Origin: Flavisolibacter nicotianae
GTDB taxonomy: Bacteria; Bacteroidota; Bacteroidia; Chitinophagales; Chitinophagaceae
Assembly: GCF_003628535.1 (NCBI RefSeq)
Contig: NZ_RBCI01000014.1
Span: forward strand, 62,001-126,000
Direction: 5' to 3'
DNA: 64,000 nucleotides
Position 1 is the first letter of the stretch; every line of letters starts with the position of its first letter. The notes beneath the pieces are model-generated. The model did not search any database and was not told where the DNA came from. It was given only the letters and a program-made list of their open reading frames with translations. Of this stretch, positions 28,401 to 39,400 are shown in pieces. The position numbers and the translations under genes were made by a program.

Positions 28401-29561
28401 GGCCATGCCGGCAATTCCCCCAACGAAATAGATCAATGTGCTCTTGCCAAAAAAGCGGTCACGCAACGGATCCTGCAGCGATAGCAGGGTTAAAAACGAA
28501 ATTCCGGTCAGCAGCATCAGCACGGGCAGGATGAGTTGATCCGCGGAAGGAAAGCGAAGGGAAAGAAAAAGGTGCAGCAAAAAAAAGCCGGCAAAAAAAA
28601 CAGCCACGATGATCCAGTACCAACGCGAGACTTCGTCGGGCATGCGAACGATCAGGGCTTTTTCCTTTCGCAGGTTGTTGAAGTCGCGGGTGGAAAACAT
28701 TTTGATTGTATGCGGTGAGCCGGAAAAACGAAAGTTCGCGTCTTTATTAAGTTCCTGAACGCCTTTGGATGCGCCGAACTGGTAACCGGGTTTCAGCGGC
28801 AATACCTCGTAGGCCTCGTTACCTGGCAGGCCATCAAAAACAAAATTTCCGTTGCCATCCGTGCGTGCATAAGCAGCCAGAGACACCAGCTGCCGGCGAT
28901 TGCCCGAGTCGAGGCGATAGGTTCTGACCAGTGTCGGCGTGGTGTTCACCACCGTCCGCCCTTCATCCTGGATTTCTTCACTGTACACACTGTCCTGCGG
29001 AATGATCATGTTCAGGCGAACCAGTACACCGGCCATCGCTTTTTCATCCTTTGCCTGGATGGTTCCCCTGATGGCGTGTTTCCCCATGCCCAGACCAACC
29101 TCCGACGGAAGCTTCGGCGGGTTGCGCCGCTCCGCATCGAAGCGTAGCGAGTCGGTACCGGCAAACCCAATCAGGATCCGTGAAAGTTTGGCCCGGCGGC
29201 GAAAGGATTCCCCGCCTTTTGCATAGGCTTCATCGGTATTGATTTCAAAGACACGCTTGTTCAGTTCCCCGATGTTATCAATTTCGTTGCCGCTGCTGAA
29301 CCCCTGCGCAGCAACGGCACGAATGAGAGCTACATCCTGCGGGTCTTCGAAGTAAAATCCTTTTTGCAGCAGGTTCGCCAGGTTCTCTGCAGGTTTGGGC
29401 GCATTCAGGTTCACCATCGAACCATCGGCCAGGCGACGCGGCACTTCGGCAAAATCTTTTTCCAGCACCGAATACAATTGCATAAAAATGTACAGCAACA
29501 CAGCCCCGATGGCGAACAGGAAAACACGTTCTAAATTTCTACTCCGGATAAAAGAAGCCAT
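25434..29561 (-). CDS. SEDS glycosyltransferase fused to class B transpeptidase (FtsW/RodA-PBP)
   Basis: 1375 residues. TM1 at ~13-31, then a ~275-residue extracytoplasmic part with a carboxypeptidase-regulatory-like segment (GNGNFVFDGLPGNEAYEVLPLKPGY). From ~315 to ~835 comes a polytopic SEDS domain with GFQPSEIVKF, GDLGPAMV, EAHTDMILPSMGEEFG (Asp659, matching the essential FtsW/RodA aspartate) and LSGVSLPFMSYGGSS. The C-terminal third is a transpeptidase with all three motifs: STAK (Ser1067), SNN (Ser1120) and KTGT (Lys1283). One chain therefore holds peptidoglycan polymerase and crosslinker, which are usually separate proteins (RodA-PBP2, FtsW-PBP3). It starts 8 nt after the PP2C stop, so they are co-transcribed. 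Confidence 0.92.
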   Translation of the reverse strand: MASFIRSRNLERVFLFAIGAVLLYIFMQLYSVLEKDFAEVPRRLADGSMVNLNAPKPAENLANLLQKGFYFEDPQDVALIRAVAAQGFSSGNEIDNIGELNKRVFEINTDEAYAKGGESFRRRAKLSRILIGFAGTDSLRFDAERRNPPKLPSEVGLGMGKHAIRGTIQAKDEKAMAGVLVRLNMIIPQDSVYSEEIQDEGRTVVNTTPTLVRTYRLDSGNRRQLVSLAAYARTDGNGNFVFDGLPGNEAYEVLPLKPGYQFGASKGVQELNKDANFRFSGSPHTIKMFSTRDFNNLRKEKALIVRMPDEVSRWYWIIVAVFFAGFFLLHLFLSLRFPSADQLILPVLMLLTGISFLTLLSLQDPLRDRFFGKSTLIYFVGGIAGMAILQLFNLRRFTTDSGLFRLFFFRTNSKAANGWPWAVLAMGLLLLTILFGSGPEGSGVKVNLFGFQPSEIVKFLIVVFLAGYFATNEKFISEYGRWQKRWQFFGFALIAILASLGLFLILGDLGPAMVACFTFIILFSFSRGDFAYAVGTAIVYVGTIWLTGNNVLLATAITLGLLVLFTLFVKKQLAESAIMVMVVMAGFLLLDKIPYIEKAFPGPVQRLVDRKAIWQDPWNNEVFGGDQIANGLWAMSSGGVQGQGIGEGFAKTIPEAHTDMILPSMGEEFGWAGIICVFIAFLLYLHRSILIGRQTGTPFLFYLCAGIGICTFVQFLLIAGGSVGALPLSGVSLPFMSYGGSSLIANMVAAGFLLSASIIQGSPAQMRFIARQQDHNIMPALLAAIAGVSLLGASVGKYLFNPSKWVVQPALVADRSGARMFSYNPRIAILMNRIGAGNLLDRNGRVLATGNPQQYLQQQDSLISAGLNPTALQSLAHKRLDRYYPFYESMFFWVGDMNTGAFMGSPNGYFAEYEHMAELRGFPAPETKFAVRASRFRENRFLPRTEVEMQVAKRDFSALAPLLLAGINSAEVEKFKERNRDVQLTMDAGLQTQLQQSLQTLDTLKNSRISVVVMEDNTGDVLASAMYPAPPVNDPERMSLTNAELNRLPYLLSTRDIGFTYASQPGSTAKLITASAAFNKLGLAAATKTILVRPGDLIRTRSEEPDETGNINIERGIVKSNNPFFIRLANEFRLEEEMGDIYLKAGLFLRGVGGYYYDGNMNNPEQWERWKSIWRKTEFTSIRSYNPNDIHRTRGRGISGMAWGQGELIATPAAMARVASAIANGGTMMHNRYVMKISDSTLAPEQGVPLLKEPQAAALMTKYMKEQSANKKDKLGGFTVAGKTGTPERILKGERINDGWYVFFAPKNKGTGHVVVCVRIEKTKGSSVAVRLAGTHVIPVLQKYGYIRSFETAQPSKAGPAAVQGQAQPVTLPAQ

Positions 29562-29569
29562 GGTCTCGG

Positions 29570-30970
29570 TTATTTGGGTAACGAATTAGGAGTCACAAGA
29601 AAGGTATCGCGAAGCGTTCCGCTCAGGGCACTGTCGGCCGGTAAAAGCAACTGCCGCTGCACCGGCACTTTGCAATTCAGAAATTGCACGTTGCGCAATT
29701 GCACACCCTTGCCCTGCAGCACAAGAGCAACAGGAAAATTTTGAAAGACCATGTTTTGAAGCGAAAGGAATTTATTGTTGGCTGTCACAAAAAATGCCGG
29801 TCCTGCAAACGCCGAGTCGGCGCGGAAAACAACGCCACGGCCGTCAATTAGCAATGTATCCTGGCGCACGTATAACGTGTCGCCAACTGCAATGGATTTG
29901 CCGAAACCCGACTCCGTAAGCACCAGGGAATGTTGTGCAAGTCCCAGGCTGTCTGCTACTTTCTTTTCTGCGTCGTTAGGACTGTAGGCGGCAACGAACA
30001 CCGGCTTTTTCTCCTGTGCATTGTTGCGGAAGAGCAACCATAAAACAGCGGCTGCCAACAGGAAGCAAAGCACCACGAGAAAGAGAACGATCTCGTTTCG
30101 TTTACGGGCTTTGGAAGGCACGGGGACTTCCGGGGTTTTTTCCGCCGGCGTCACTACGGGAACCGGTTCTTTCCGTTCGTTTTTTTTTGTGAGAACGGGT
30201 TTGGTGGCCCGCAAACGAACCGGTTTTTTGTTATTGCTGACGATGACCACCGTGATGTTGTCTTTTCCGCCGGCATTGTTGGCCGCGTCGATCAGGGCTT
30301 TTGCCTTGTCGGCCAGCGGGGCGCCGGAAAGCAGGATGGAACTCATCGCACGGTTGTCGACCAGGTCACTCAACCCATCGCTGCAAAGCAGGAGCATGTC
30401 GCCCGGCAAAAACGGTGATGAACCCGTTTCGATATAATCTGATTTCACGTCGATCTGCGGATCAAAGCCGAGGGCTTTGTTGATCTCGTTGCGCTTGGGA
30501 TGCGCCATCGCCTCTTTTTCCGACAAGCGACCACTGTCTTCGAGGAAACCGACAAAGGAATGGTCCTTGGTTAGTTTTACGAGCGACTGGTCGCGGAGAA
30601 GATAAAGTCTTGTGTCGCCGACATGCGCATAGTAAAACTGGTTGCTTTCCACGTCGACAAGGGCGATGGTCAGCACGCAGGCCATCTGACTGTTCCCTTT
30701 GTTGTTGATCTTCTCCTGGTAGATGGCCTGGTTGGCCTGCAGCAGGCCTTCGCGAAGCGTTTGCACCGGGTCGGCCGCCACGGTTTGCAATTGTTTCCGA
30801 ATCGTTTCCCGTGCGATCTCCGCTGCCACTTCACCGCCTTCGTAGCCACCTACGCCGTCAATAACGCAGGCCACGATCCAGCCATTGGAAAGTTTTTCCG
30901 CAAGAAACGTATCCTCGTTGTTATCCCTGATCCGTCCTGTATGGGTAACGCCAACAAAATTTTCAGCCAT
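29570..30970 (-). CDS. transmembrane PP2C-type Ser/Thr phosphatase
   Basis: 466 residues from ATG 30970 (MAENFVGVTHTGRIRDNNED). The PP2C domain (~1-247) has RDNNED, DGVGGYEGG (metal-binding Asp38), HVGDTRLYLL, LLCSDGLSDLV and GGKDNITVVIV. A Pro/Lys-rich linker, a membrane segment at 294-314, and an extracytoplasmic C-terminus follow. That end (LLIDGRGVVFRADSAFAG, FLSLQNMVFQNFPVALVLQG, VQLRNVQFLNC) looks like a short right-handed beta-helix. It should dephosphorylate targets of the linked kinases, like PstP. Its start overlaps the stop of a 32-residue membrane ORF by 8 nt, implying translational coupling; a longer start at 31024 would cover most of that small ORF. Confidence 0.9.
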   Translation of the reverse strand: MAENFVGVTHTGRIRDNNEDTFLAEKLSNGWIVACVIDGVGGYEGGEVAAEIARETIRKQLQTVAADPVQTLREGLLQANQAIYQEKINNKGNSQMACVLTIALVDVESNQFYYAHVGDTRLYLLRDQSLVKLTKDHSFVGFLEDSGRLSEKEAMAHPKRNEINKALGFDPQIDVKSDYIETGSSPFLPGDMLLLCSDGLSDLVDNRAMSSILLSGAPLADKAKALIDAANNAGGKDNITVVIVSNNKKPVRLRATKPVLTKKNERKEPVPVVTPAEKTPEVPVPSKARKRNEIVLFLVVLCFLLAAAVLWLLFRNNAQEKKPVFVAAYSPNDAEKKVADSLGLAQHSLVLTESGFGKSIAVGDTLYVRQDTLLIDGRGVVFRADSAFAGPAFFVTANNKFLSLQNMVFQNFPVALVLQGKGVQLRNVQFLNCKVPVQRQLLLPADSALSGTLRDTFLVTPNSLPK

Positions 30971-31061
30971 TCTTCCTGTGGGTGTTTTTGATTTCAGCAA
31001 AATGGGCAATGAGCATGAACACACAAATGCCGAGAAGTACCAGTGAGATAATGGATGACAT
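30963..31061 (-). CDS. 32-residue single-pass membrane micropeptide
   Basis: ATG at 31061 opens 2 nt after the FHA-like gene's stop (31064) and the frame closes at 30963, overlapping the PP2C ATG by 8 nt. The peptide is MSSIISLVLLGICVFMLIAH followed by FAEIKNTHRKNG, that is one membrane helix with a basic tail. Its exact fit between two tightly packed genes is what makes it credible. Its role is unknown; it could be a small subunit of the SEDS/kinase complex or only a translational coupling device. Confidence 0.55.
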   Translation of the reverse strand: MSSIISLVLLGICVFMLIAHFAEIKNTHRKNG

Positions 31062-31063
31062 GG

Positions 31064-32026
31064 TTAGGGTTTAAAAATGTTAACGCCGACGATGCCGTTC
31101 AACAGGATGCGTGAATTGAACGGCAGCTCGATCCACTGCGGATTCGCTTCACTGCTATGCAAAACATCCCGTTCGTTCAGCACCGTTTTTTCGCCGAATG
31201 AGGCGAGATAAAATTTATTCTCGTTCTTGTTATAACGGATGCGCAGGTGCGGTGAATTCACCCAGTCCGACGGAATTTTAAAATAGTCGCCGCTTTCATT
31301 TTTCTCCTCTTTTCCCGTGACAGTGATTTCCTCGTCGCGCATGAAATATTCGATTTTTTTGCCGGCAAATTCCTTGTCGGGAATGATGGTCTCGAACCGC
31401 GCCAGTGCATTTACCGAAGCCGGTGCCTTCACCTGCCGCTCATCGTAAACAAGGTCTTCGCGGTAGGGCACTTCGTAATAGCCTTCGCTGTAAAAATGAA
31501 AGCCCTTGAGAATATCAGGGTTGATGTCGAAGGTTTGGGCAATACCGGTCTGCCGGGGAATAAAGGTCACCCGCAGGTTTTCGGCCGACTGCGTATTGGG
31601 CGCTGTATCGGGCAACAGTTTTCCAATGAAGCTGATGTCGCCCCTTGCATAATCGGGGTGCGAAACAAAGCGGAAGATCCACCGGCTTGCAGACGGTTCC
31701 ACCGTTTTTCCCAGGCCGCGGTATTCTTTGAGCAGGTCGTAAAACTTTTTCAGCGATTCGTGCACGATGATGCCAAAAATGCCTTTTTTATTTTCCATGA
31801 AATGATGGTAGTCCTCGGGGTTGAGGCAAATAATGTATTCATGGTAAAAGACCACCCTGTCGGCAAACGAAAGTTCTTCGATCGACTCCCGGAATTTTTC
31901 GATGATATAGCGATAGACGTTATTGGGCGTCAGCGATGGCGGCGTGTTGTCCACACGGTCGGCTTCTTTTTTTAAAAAGAAATCGTGAAGACCAATGCGT
32001 TGCCAGAAAGATTGTTTCGACTTCAT
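31064..32026 (-). CDS. FHA-like protein, FhaA-like layout
   Basis: 320 residues. The N-terminal ~200 residues (IIEKFRESIEELSFADRVVFYHEYIICL, GIIVHESLKKFYDLLKEYRG, WIFRFVSHPDY) match no family I can name. The C-terminal ~100 residues (DWVNSPHLRIRYNKNENKFYL, EKTVLNERDVL, WIELPFNSRILLNGIVGVNIF) have the strand pattern of an FHA domain, but the canonical GR...SRxHA residues are weak: PHLRIRY stands where SRxHA is expected. An unknown N-terminal domain plus a C-terminal FHA recalls FhaA of Actinobacteria, which also heads this kind of gene set. It is the first gene of the minus-strand locus. Confidence 0.65.
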   Translation of the reverse strand: MKSKQSFWQRIGLHDFFLKKEADRVDNTPPSLTPNNVYRYIIEKFRESIEELSFADRVVFYHEYIICLNPEDYHHFMENKKGIFGIIVHESLKKFYDLLKEYRGLGKTVEPSASRWIFRFVSHPDYARGDISFIGKLLPDTAPNTQSAENLRVTFIPRQTGIAQTFDINPDILKGFHFYSEGYYEVPYREDLVYDERQVKAPASVNALARFETIIPDKEFAGKKIEYFMRDEEITVTGKEEKNESGDYFKIPSDWVNSPHLRIRYNKNENKFYLASFGEKTVLNERDVLHSSEANPQWIELPFNSRILLNGIVGVNIFKP

Positions 32027-32435
32027 GCAAATTTGTTAGCGTCGTAAATGTACAGCAATCCACTAATGAAAAGGCTGTCGCTAAAATTGTGTTGATGTGC
32101 TTAAATTTTTATGCCGTAGGGTTGGCTTTCCAACTTTATTTTTATTCGTTGGGTTCCCCTTATTTATTTCTTACGGTTACTGCGATTCAGTTCCACCTCG
32201 CACACCAACGGTTTTCTCCTATAACGCAGGTTGCCTCGTTAAATTGCCAGGGTGCATTTGCGGCCGCTTTGTCTTCACACCAGTTTCCATCTGGCAACAA
32301 CATACCATTCCTGAATGAGTGACCGACATATCTGATCGGATAAACGGCAAAAACGCTTTTGCCTGAATGACAACAGGTGTTGCGTGGCAGGAAAATTGAA
32401 ATCAATAAACACATCCACAAAACATATCGAACCAA
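32027..32435. other. divergent intergenic region
   Basis: 409 bp between the FHA-like gene and glgX. It must hold both promoters, but I find no clean TAnnTTTG box. Two small inverted repeats are visible: GTTGG/CCAAC near 32120 and GGCAAAA/TTTTGCC near 32347-32364. No RNA gene or credible ORF is seen. Confidence 0.5.
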
Positions 32436-34562
<2,127 letters not shown>

Positions 34563-34564
34563 CC

Positions 34565-36385
34565 ATGGAGCCAATTGCTATTTCGAAGCGAACGGTCGGT
34601 GTGAACTTCCGCGACGACGGCCGGGCCGAAATCCGGCTATGGGCGCCACTTGCAGAGCAGGTTGCAATCCTATCCGGTGAAACAACCATTGCCCTGGAAA
34701 AGGAGGATCCCGGTTATTGGATAACCGTTACCGACAGGCTCCACGAAGGCTCCCGGTACCGCATCCGGATTGACGACCGAAACCCCTTCCCTGATCCAAC
34801 ATCCCTGTCGCAGCCCGACGGTGTTCATGGCCCTTCGGAGGCCGTTGACCTGACCGGTTTCCAGTGGCAGCAAAACGGGTGGACCAACCTGCCGCTTGAA
34901 GACTACATCATCTACGAGTTGCATACCGGCACCTTCACTAGCGAAGGCACATTTGCTTCGCTGGAAGAAAAACTGGATCACCTGAAAGAGCTTGGCGTGA
35001 CGGCGATCGAACTCATGCCGGTGGCACAGTTTCCCGGCAGCCGCAACTGGGGCTACGACGGTGTGTATCCTTTCGCCGTGCAAAATTCGTATGGCGGTCC
35101 GCACGGCCTGCAACACCTGGTCGACGCCTGTCATCAAAAAGGCCTGGCGGTGATCCTGGACGTGGTGTACAACCACCTGGGACCTGAAGGAAATTATTTC
35201 GGCGAGCTGGGACCATTCTTCACACGAAAGTACCATACCCCCTGGGGCAGTGCCGTCAACTTCGATGATCGCTGGTGCGATGGCGTTCGCCGCATGGTTG
35301 TGGAAAATGCGCTGATGTGGTGCCGCGATTTTCACATCGATGCCCTGCGGATCGACGCAGCGCATGCCATCAGGGATTTCAGTGCTGTTCATATCCTGAA
35401 AGAGCTGCGGCTGCGGCTCGATGAATTGATGCAGAAGACAGGAAAAAAGTATTACCTGATCGTCGAACAGGACTTGAACGACACACGCTACATCGACCCG
35501 TTGCACAACGGCGGTTACGGCATGGACGCACAGTGGATCGACGAGTTTCACCATGCCTTGCGGGTAACGACCGGGCAGGCGCAAACAGGCTACTACGAAG
35601 ACTTCAACGGCATCGAAGACCTGGCCAGGGCTTACCGCGATGCGTACGTGTACACGGGCCAATGGTCGCCGCACCGGAAGCGTTTTTTTGGCACGACGAC
35701 AGAAAATTGCGCAGGAAAGCAGTTTGTTGTTTTCTCGCAAAACCACGATCATATCGGCAACCGCATGCTGGGCGAACGGACAGGCCGGTTGCTTTCCTTC
35801 GAGATGCAAAAACTGGTGGCTGCCGCCGTGCTTTTAAGTCCTTACTTGCCCCTGTTGTTCATGGGTGAAGAATGGGGCGAGACCCAGCCTTTCCTCTACT
35901 TTGTCAGCCACTCCGATGAAGCGCTTGCCGAAGCGGTGCGCACGGGAAGAAAGAAAGAATTTGCAGCCTTCCATACCGAAGGCGAACCGCCTGACCCGAT
36001 GGCCGACGACACCTTTCACCAATCCCGCCTGCACTGGCATCTGATGACAGACGAAAAACACGATGCGATGCTGGCGTTTTACAAAGCCCTCATCCAACTG
36101 CGCAAACGGGAACGGGCCTTGCGAACCTTGAACCGAAAGGCATTGGCAGTGGATGTGAACAGCGAAAACCAGGTACTTGTGTTGCACCGCTGGACGGCCG
36201 ACAGCAAGGTTATTTGCCTGCTGAACTTTTCAACCGAACAACGTCTTCATTCGCTCGACCGGACATCGGAGTGGCAGGCACTGCTCTGCTCTGCCGGTTC
36301 GGAATGGGGCGGGCCGGGCTGCATACAGTCATCCGGACACGGTATCACGCTGCAACCGCAATCGGTCAGCGTTTTCAAACGATAA
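34565..36385 (+). CDS. treZ: malto-oligosyltrehalose trehalohydrolase
   Basis: 606 residues from ATG 34565, 2 nt after the glgX stop. The N-terminal domain (VGVNFRDDGRAEIRLWAPLAEQVAIL) is followed by a GH13 barrel with YELHTGTFTSEGTF, DVVYNHLGPEGNYF, IDALRIDAAHAIRD (nucleophile Asp), LIVEQDLND (acid/base Glu) and FSQNHDHIGNRMLGER. TreZ cleaves trehalose from the end of maltooligosyl trehalose made by TreY. The motifs separate it from GlgB branching enzyme, which it otherwise resembles. An upstream in-frame start would overlap glgX and is not needed. Confidence 0.92.
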   Translation: MEPIAISKRTVGVNFRDDGRAEIRLWAPLAEQVAILSGETTIALEKEDPGYWITVTDRLHEGSRYRIRIDDRNPFPDPTSLSQPDGVHGPSEAVDLTGFQWQQNGWTNLPLEDYIIYELHTGTFTSEGTFASLEEKLDHLKELGVTAIELMPVAQFPGSRNWGYDGVYPFAVQNSYGGPHGLQHLVDACHQKGLAVILDVVYNHLGPEGNYFGELGPFFTRKYHTPWGSAVNFDDRWCDGVRRMVVENALMWCRDFHIDALRIDAAHAIRDFSAVHILKELRLRLDELMQKTGKKYYLIVEQDLNDTRYIDPLHNGGYGMDAQWIDEFHHALRVTTGQAQTGYYEDFNGIEDLARAYRDAYVYTGQWSPHRKRFFGTTTENCAGKQFVVFSQNHDHIGNRMLGERTGRLLSFEMQKLVAAAVLLSPYLPLLFMGEEWGETQPFLYFVSHSDEALAEAVRTGRKKEFAAFHTEGEPPDPMADDTFHQSRLHWHLMTDEKHDAMLAFYKALIQLRKRERALRTLNRKALAVDVNSENQVLVLHRWTADSKVICLLNFSTEQRLHSLDRTSEWQALLCSAGSEWGGPGCIQSSGHGITLQPQSVSVFKR

Positions 36386-36404
36386 TTTTTTTTTACTATT
36401 CAAC

Positions 36405-39400
36405 ATGTTCAACCCCATCTCGACATACCGCGTACAGCTTCATAAAGATTTTCCACTCAGCGACCTTGAAAAGATCATTCCATACCTGCAGCAAATGGGT
36501 ATCGGCACGCTGTATGCGTCGCCCATCTTTACGGCAGTTCCCGGCAGTGTTCATGGTTATGATTCGGTGGATCCCCTGCATGTAAACCCGGAGATCGGTA
36601 CCGGGGAACAGCTTCGTAACGTGGCGCAACAACTGGCGGACAGCAACATTCACTGGTTGCAGGATATCGTTCCCAATCACATGGCCTTCGATCACCGCAA
36701 TGGCTGGCTGGCGGATGTATTGGAAAAAGGGCAACAGTCTGCGTACGCCTCTTTTTTTGACATTGCGTGGACCTCTCCGCTTTTCAACGGCAAATTGATG
36801 GTGCCGTTTTTGGGCAAGTCGCTGGAAGACGCTGTGCAGGACGGCGAGTTAAAAATCGTGGTGGAAGAAGGCCGGCTCTTCCTCGCCTATTTTGATAGCC
36901 GCTGGCCACTGAAGACAGGCTCCTACGTCACGCTTCTGCGCCCCGCAGCCGGCAACGACGCACTGGAAACCCTGCTGCAGGAACTTGACATTTTGCACAA
37001 AACGGAAGACAGTCTCCAACTGCAAAAAGGCTGGGAAGAGTTTCTGTTGCAACTGCGGTCGCTGATGAAGAACGAGCGGGTAAGCCAGGCCATTCTCCAG
37101 GCCATTGACCAGTATAACCAAGACCCGCAAGCCCTCCTCGCCCTGGCCAAAGAGCAACACTACCAGCTTTGCCACTGGCAAGAAACGGATCACCGCATCA
37201 ACTATCGCCGCTTCTTTACCGTGAATGGCCTGATCTGCCTGAATATCCAGGACGAGAATGTGTTGCATACGCACCATGCCTTCCTGCAAACGCTCGTCAG
37301 CGAAGGTTTGATCCGGGGTTTGCGCATCGATCACATTGACGGTTTGTACAACCCGGCCGAATACCTTCATCGCCTGCGTGCCCGCAGCGGTGATGAGATC
37401 TACATCGTTGTCGAAAAAATACTGGAACGCGGGGAGCAGCTACCGGGCGACTGGCCGGTACAGGGCACAACCGGTTACGATTTTCTCTCGCAGGTCAACA
37501 ACCTTTTCACCCATCAAAAAGCCGAAGAATCGTTCACCGAATTTTACCAGGACCTCACCGGAAATTATAGCAGCATCGAACAGCAGTTGCACAACAAAAA
37601 AGCCCTGATCCTGGAACAGCACATGGGCGGCGAACTGGAAAATCTTTATCGTCTCCTGTTGCAATTGAACATCGTTGACAAACGAACACTGGCCCGCATC
37701 CCTTCGGAAGACCTGAAAACGGTGATTGGCGAGTTCCTCGTGCAATGCCCTGTGTACCGGTTCTACGGCAGTCAATTCCCATTGTCGGGAGAAGAGGAAG
37801 ATGCCCTGCGCCAGATTTTCAACCGCCTGCTGCGAACCGAAGAATCGCAGGAAGCGGTCCGCATCCTGGAAGCGGTCTTCCTGCAAAGACCCCATGAGGG
37901 CAATGCGGAAATGAACGATCGCATCCGCCAGTTCTACCAGCGTTGCATGCAGTTTACCGGGCCGCTGATGGCTAAGGGTGTCGAAGATACCCTGATGTAC
38001 ACCTGCAACCGCTTTATCGGGCACAATGAAGTTGGCGATTCACCGGAAGCCTTTGGTGAATCCATCGAGGGCTTTCACCAGCAAATGCAGTCAAAGCAAC
38101 AACGGTGGCCGCTTTCGCTCAACGCAACAGCCACCCACGATACCAAACGCGGCGAAGACGCCCGTGCACGGTTAAACGTTTTGACCGACCTGCACGACGA
38201 ATGGCTGGCAGCCGTTGCAGAATGGCGGAACCTGAACAAAGAACTGGTGAAAGGCGACCTGCCGGATGCGAATGACGAATACCTGATTTACCAGGCTTTG
38301 ACAGCCAACTATCCCCTGCCGGGCGAAGACGAAGACGATTTTGCCAACCGCTTCCAGGCATACATCCGCAAAGCAGTGCGGGAAGCCAAGATCCATTCCA
38401 ACTGGACATCACCGAATGAAGCATACGAAACCGCGGCAACCTCGTTTGCACTGGCACTGCTCGACAAAAGCAAGCCATTCTGGAAAAGTTTTTCGGCTTT
38501 CCTGGAAACCATTGCCGAACATGGCGTCATCAATTCGCTTTCGCAGGTTCTGTTGAAATTCACCTGCCCGGGTGTGCCTGATGTATACCAGGGCTGCGAA
38601 CTGTGGGACTACAGCTTTGTCGATCCCGATAACCGGCGTCCCGTCGACTATGAAAGACGCCTGCAATTGCTCCAGGCATTCGAAGAAAAAAGCGAAGAGG
38701 AACTGTTCGACCATCTCTGGGAAAACCGATTCAATGGAAGCGCAAAGCTGTGGCTTGTGCGGACTATGCTGCAGATGCGAAAGGGTAACCCGGATGCCTT
38801 TGCCGAAGGCGAATACATTCCGTTGCAGGTAGAGGGACATTACCGCAATCACGTACTGGCGTTTGCCCGCCGGCACAAGCGGTCGGTACACGTGGTGGCC
38901 ATTCCCCTGCACACGGCGATCATCAGCAAAGAACAGGGACGTCCGTTTTTTGAAGTCGACTGGAAAGACACAAAGATCAACCTGCCGCGGGAGATCGAAA
39001 GCAACCTGGAAGCACAGTTCAATAAAGCGACTGTTGAAAAAGGGAAAGGACTGCTGCCGGGTGAATTGTTCAACCGCTTCCCCGTGGCCATTCTTCGCGG
39101 CCGCCAGGCGATCAATGAAAGAGGCGCCGGTATTCTTCTCCACCTCACTTCTCTCCCTTCGCCATTCGGGGTTGGAGACATGGGACCGGAGGCAAGAGCT
39201 TTTGCAGATTTCCTGTACCGCAGCAAACAAAAATACTGGCAACTGCTTCCGCTGAATCCCACGGAAGAAGGCCAGGGCCATTCACCCTACAGTGCGCTTT
39301 CAAGCAAGGCCGGTTATCCTTTGCTGCTTTCGCCAGAACGTATGGTAAACGACGGTTTGCTGCAACCCGAAGACCTCCAACGGCATCACCTGCCGCGGGA

